This document shows, piece by piece, positions 5,673-5,779 of a stretch of DNA of 5,779 nucleotides. The DNA lies in NCBI GenBank assembly GCA_017416665.1, contig JAFQBO010000061.1, positions 1 to 5,779 on the forward strand. The letters are read 5' to 3'. The stretch comes from Oscillospiraceae bacterium. Lineage in GTDB: Bacteria; Bacillota; Clostridia; Oscillospirales; Ruminococcaceae. The notes under the pieces were generated by a model that saw only the letters and a list, made by a program, of their open reading frames with translations, was not told where the DNA came from and searched no databases. Numbering within the stretch: position 1 is the stretch's first letter; each line of letters starts with the position of its first letter. A program made the translations under genes and the position numbers.

Positions 5673-5697
5673 TGTAGGGGCGAGCATTGCTCGCCCG
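5673..5697 (+). repeat. GTAG-hairpin unit 3
   Basis: GTAG (5674-5677) abuts a perfect 8-bp stem GGGCGAGC/GCTCGCCC (5678-5685 with 5689-5696), loop ATT. Confidence 0.85.
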
Positions 5698-5718
5698 CAA
5701 AATAAATTATAATTCAAA

Positions 5719-5743
5719 CGGGCGACCATTGGTCGCCCCTACA
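5719..5743 (-). repeat. GTAG-hairpin unit 4 (inverted)
   Basis: A perfect 8-bp stem GGGCGACC/GGTCGCCC (5720-5727 with 5731-5738) with loop ATT is followed by CTAC (5739-5742), the minus-strand GTAG. Confidence 0.85.
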
Positions 5744-5779
5744 AAAATTTTACAAAATAAAAACACCGACAAATATAAA

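Larger units (their letters stand above)
5573..5743. repeat. REP/BIME-like array: four GTAG-hairpin units in alternating orientation
   Basis: Four units of 25-28 nt occur as + (5573-5600), - (5621-5648), + (5673-5697) and - (5719-5743), separated by 20, 24 and 21 nt of mostly AT-rich DNA. Read in its own direction, each begins TGTAGGGG and ends CCCG. GTAG abuts the foot of a GGG...CCC hairpin, as in REP elements recognised by REP-associated Y1 transposases. Units 1+2 and 3+4 form head-to-head pairs with outer inverted repeats, TGTAGGGG/CCCCTACA and TGTAGGGGCGA/TCGCCCCTACA. The repeat is directly seen; mobilisation by such a transposase is inference. Confidence 0.85.

Noticed and set aside
5573..5743. 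CRISPR array
   Set aside because: Units alternate in orientation, are palindromic with differing cores, and the gaps are 20-24 nt AT-rich DNA rather than unique 30-nt-class spacers; no cas gene is present.

Overview
This AT-rich window carries five genes, all on the + strand. It looks like the genome of an anaerobic, plant-fibre-degrading Clostridia member, most likely Ruminococcus or a close Oscillospiraceae relative. The grounds are a GH5 cellulase with a Thr-rich linker and Ruminococcus-style accessory domains, a walJ-rlmH pair as in Firmicutes, a clostridial-type phosphatidylserine decarboxylase (GGST motif), and AAGGAG-like ribosome binding sites throughout. The taxonomic call is inference; no rRNA or other marker is present.

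Layout. Positions 1-282 hold no gene. They begin inside a GC-rich block full of hairpins (1-121), followed by an AT-rich stretch of mutually complementary AAAAGTTT-type segments (122-262). Next come walJ (metallo-beta-lactamase-fold hydrolase, 283-1065) and rlmH (23S rRNA pseudouridine methyltransferase, 1065-1541), which overlap by one base and end at a strong intrinsic terminator (1573-1627). A near-consensus sigma-A promoter (TTGAAA, 17 nt, TGaTATAAT; 1638-1666) then drives pssA (phosphatidylserine synthase), psd (phosphatidylserine decarboxylase) and, one base after psd, a 715-residue lipoprotein GH5 cellulase. A UUCG-capped terminator (5433-5456) closes that unit. The remaining 320 bases hold no gene. 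They contain an AT-rich hairpin motif that matches, in inverted orientation, one upstream of walJ, followed by four short palindromic units in alternating orientation.

How the genes fit together. PssA and Psd are consecutive enzymes making phosphatidylethanolamine from CDP-diacylglycerol and serine. The third gene is unexpected: the cellulase RBS lies inside the last codons of psd, and no promoter or terminator separates them, so a surface-anchored cellulase appears to be co-expressed with membrane lipid synthesis. The enzyme has a lipobox (LTGC), a Thr linker, two tandem homologous domains that look carbohydrate-binding, an acidic linker and a C-terminal GH5 catalytic domain. It has no dockerin, so it is probably membrane-tethered rather than cellulosomal.

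The most interesting non-coding signal is at 5573-5743. Each of the four units has GTAG directly at the foot of a GGG...CCC hairpin, and the units pair head-to-head. This is the architecture of REP/BIME elements mobilised by REP-associated (Y1 HUH) transposases in Proteobacteria. The stems differ in sequence between units but remain base-paired. No new protein system is evident in the window.
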